Part shown: positions 62,870 to 64,000 of the stretch, one piece after another
Layout of the letters: the number at the start of each line of letters is the position of its first letter
How positions within the stretch are numbered: the stretch's first letter is position 1
Assembly: GCF_002078875.1 (NCBI RefSeq)
Contig: NC_034411.1
Location: 35,194,115 to 35,258,114, forward strand
Source of the DNA: Numida meleagris
Lineage: Eukaryota; Chordata; Aves; Galliformes; Numididae
Length of the DNA stretch: 64,000 nucleotides
Direction of reading: 5' to 3'
The notes under the pieces: model-generated
Told to the model about the DNA's origin: nothing
Database searches by the model: none
What the model saw: only the letters and a program-made list of their open reading frames with translations
Made by a program: the position numbers and the translations under genes

Positions 62870-64000
62870 GCAAAGAAATCAACAAAGGACTATGGTTTAA
62901 ACGTGCCTTTGCATACAAAAACCTTCCCAGACACTACCTTCTTTCTGCACAGCGTAAGGTGTTTATAATTCATCTGAAATTGTCTTCCTGAATTTTTTTT
63001 TTAATCCTATGGAGCGGTTAGCTCACAAAAATTTTGTTTATTTATTTAAATCTATCGGAAAGCCTGTATTTATTACAAAATCTTACATGCAACTCAGAGC
63101 TATCCCACTTAAGTAGTGCAAAGAGGTACTCATCAAAAAATAAATCTGAAATGCCTTTCATTAGAAGTGGACCCTTTTCTTTCTACCAAGAAAGAAATAA
63201 AGTTACTCTTACATCTCTTTTTAAAAATAGCCTGATCTGCTTTTACTAGTGTACGTAAGAACTAAGTTATAAAATCTTCCAAAAAAGATTTTTTTTTCAG
63301 AGCACAAAGGTACAGCATTCTATCCCAGAACTGCAGCTTTACACTGTATCACATGATAACGAGTGCGAAGAGTGCCTTTTGGAGAGATGATACTGAAAGC
63401 TAAAGAATGTTCACGCATTTTAAACCCAGCTGAAGTCATTTTCTGCATCTGATCTTCTGACCACATCATTTTTGAAGCATTCACTAAGTTACCATTTTCC
63501 ACACGTCCAGTTTCACCTTCCTGTTCTCCTTTTCATACGCTGCCTTAGTTTTTTCCCTACATATCTGTCCACTCTTGTTACTGCCTGCAACAGCTCCCAC
63601 TCCAATGCAGGCAATCGCAAGCTATTTTGGGGCCATTTCTCAAAACTGTTTCAATACATTCTTCCATACTGTTCTTTGTGCAAAGTACCACTTTATGGAG
63701 GTCCAAGAGAGCTCCTTCTCCCCTTTCAGGTTCTGGACATAGTCAGCTAATGCTGCTAGGTGGAGAAACACTTGGCAATCTCTGGTATTTATTTTCAGAG
63801 AATAATGTGTTTTCACAGTATGTTTTCTGTCTTTCCTTTATCCTTTTACAGTTACTAGTCTGTGATTGTGAGCTCTAGCAACAAAGTCTGTGTGCATTTT
63901 TACTGCTGGAATAATGATATGATTTGAATCTATTTAGATTTTGTATTACTTTAGCAGAGGAACTCTGCTTTTTCAGAAAAAAAATTCTGTTTGCTTCTCT

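Larger units (their letters stand above)
59351..64000 (-). other. SDCCAG8: SDCCAG8 intron (partial)
   Basis: This is sequence upstream of the penultimate exon on the - strand. I searched by eye for the expected preceding coiled-coil segment (of the type KLKEECC...LAKKLEQISQK) and did not see it, so the intron runs past the window edge. It contains A20 at 59853-59872 and A18 at 62852-62869. Near the end, 63320-63740 has several - strand open frames (see findings). Confidence 0.8.

Noticed and set aside
1..64000. CRISPR arrays, tRNA or rRNA genes, and bacterial-type operons
   Set aside because: No regularly spaced repeats, no B-box with a cloverleaf, no ribosomal RNA blocks. The spliced kinase and coiled-coil genes and the CR1 element show vertebrate nuclear DNA.

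Overview
This window is vertebrate nuclear DNA and almost certainly comes from a bird, most likely a galliform such as chicken. Two multi-exon genes lie tail to tail. The + strand carries the last four coding exons of AKT3 (RAC-gamma serine/threonine kinase). The - strand carries the last two coding exons of SDCCAG8 (a centrosomal and ciliary coiled-coil protein). AKT3 and SDCCAG8 are also convergent neighbours in mammals, so this is conserved synteny. The avian assignment rests on a CR1 retrotransposon 3' end near 37.7 kb, which has the typical bird sequence and its terminal ATTCTATGATTC-like repeat, and on the low visible density of other interspersed repeats.

Layout. 1-16216: AKT3 exons at 2989-3203, 5326-5413, 13923-14025 and 16131-16216 (stop). 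They have consensus GT/AG junctions and continuous reading phase, and encode residues 317-479 of a 479-residue protein. The part upstream of 2989 is intron. 16217 to about 19.8 kb: AKT3 3' untranslated region, with several AATAAA signals, microRNA-type seed matches and Pumilio-type elements. About 19.8-27.5 kb: the interval between the two gene ends. It has GC-rich patches, a 27-base T run and two - strand AATAAA signals (one here, one inside the AKT3 3' region) that hint at antisense transcripts. 27.5-27.77 kb: SDCCAG8 3' UTR and terminal exon. 27766-59218: one SDCCAG8 intron of about 31.5 kb holding the CR1 fragment, a candidate solo LTR, a GC-rich patch with an RFX X-box-like motif, and several perfect or composite hairpins. 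59219-59350: penultimate SDCCAG8 exon. 59351-64000: upstream SDCCAG8 intron.

The two genes do not act in one pathway in any way the sequence shows. AKT3 is a cytosolic AGC kinase activated downstream of PI3K. SDCCAG8 works at centriolar satellites and the ciliary base. Their relation here is positional: convergent transcription with possible 3' end overlap. I found no operon-like, CRISPR, tRNA, rRNA or clearly novel gene system. The less explained items are a - strand run of open frames with a poly(A) signal across the AKT3 3' region (17.6-19.3 kb), an imperfect hairpin of about 115 bp at 50.16-50.28 kb, and the X-box-like site inside the SDCCAG8 intron.
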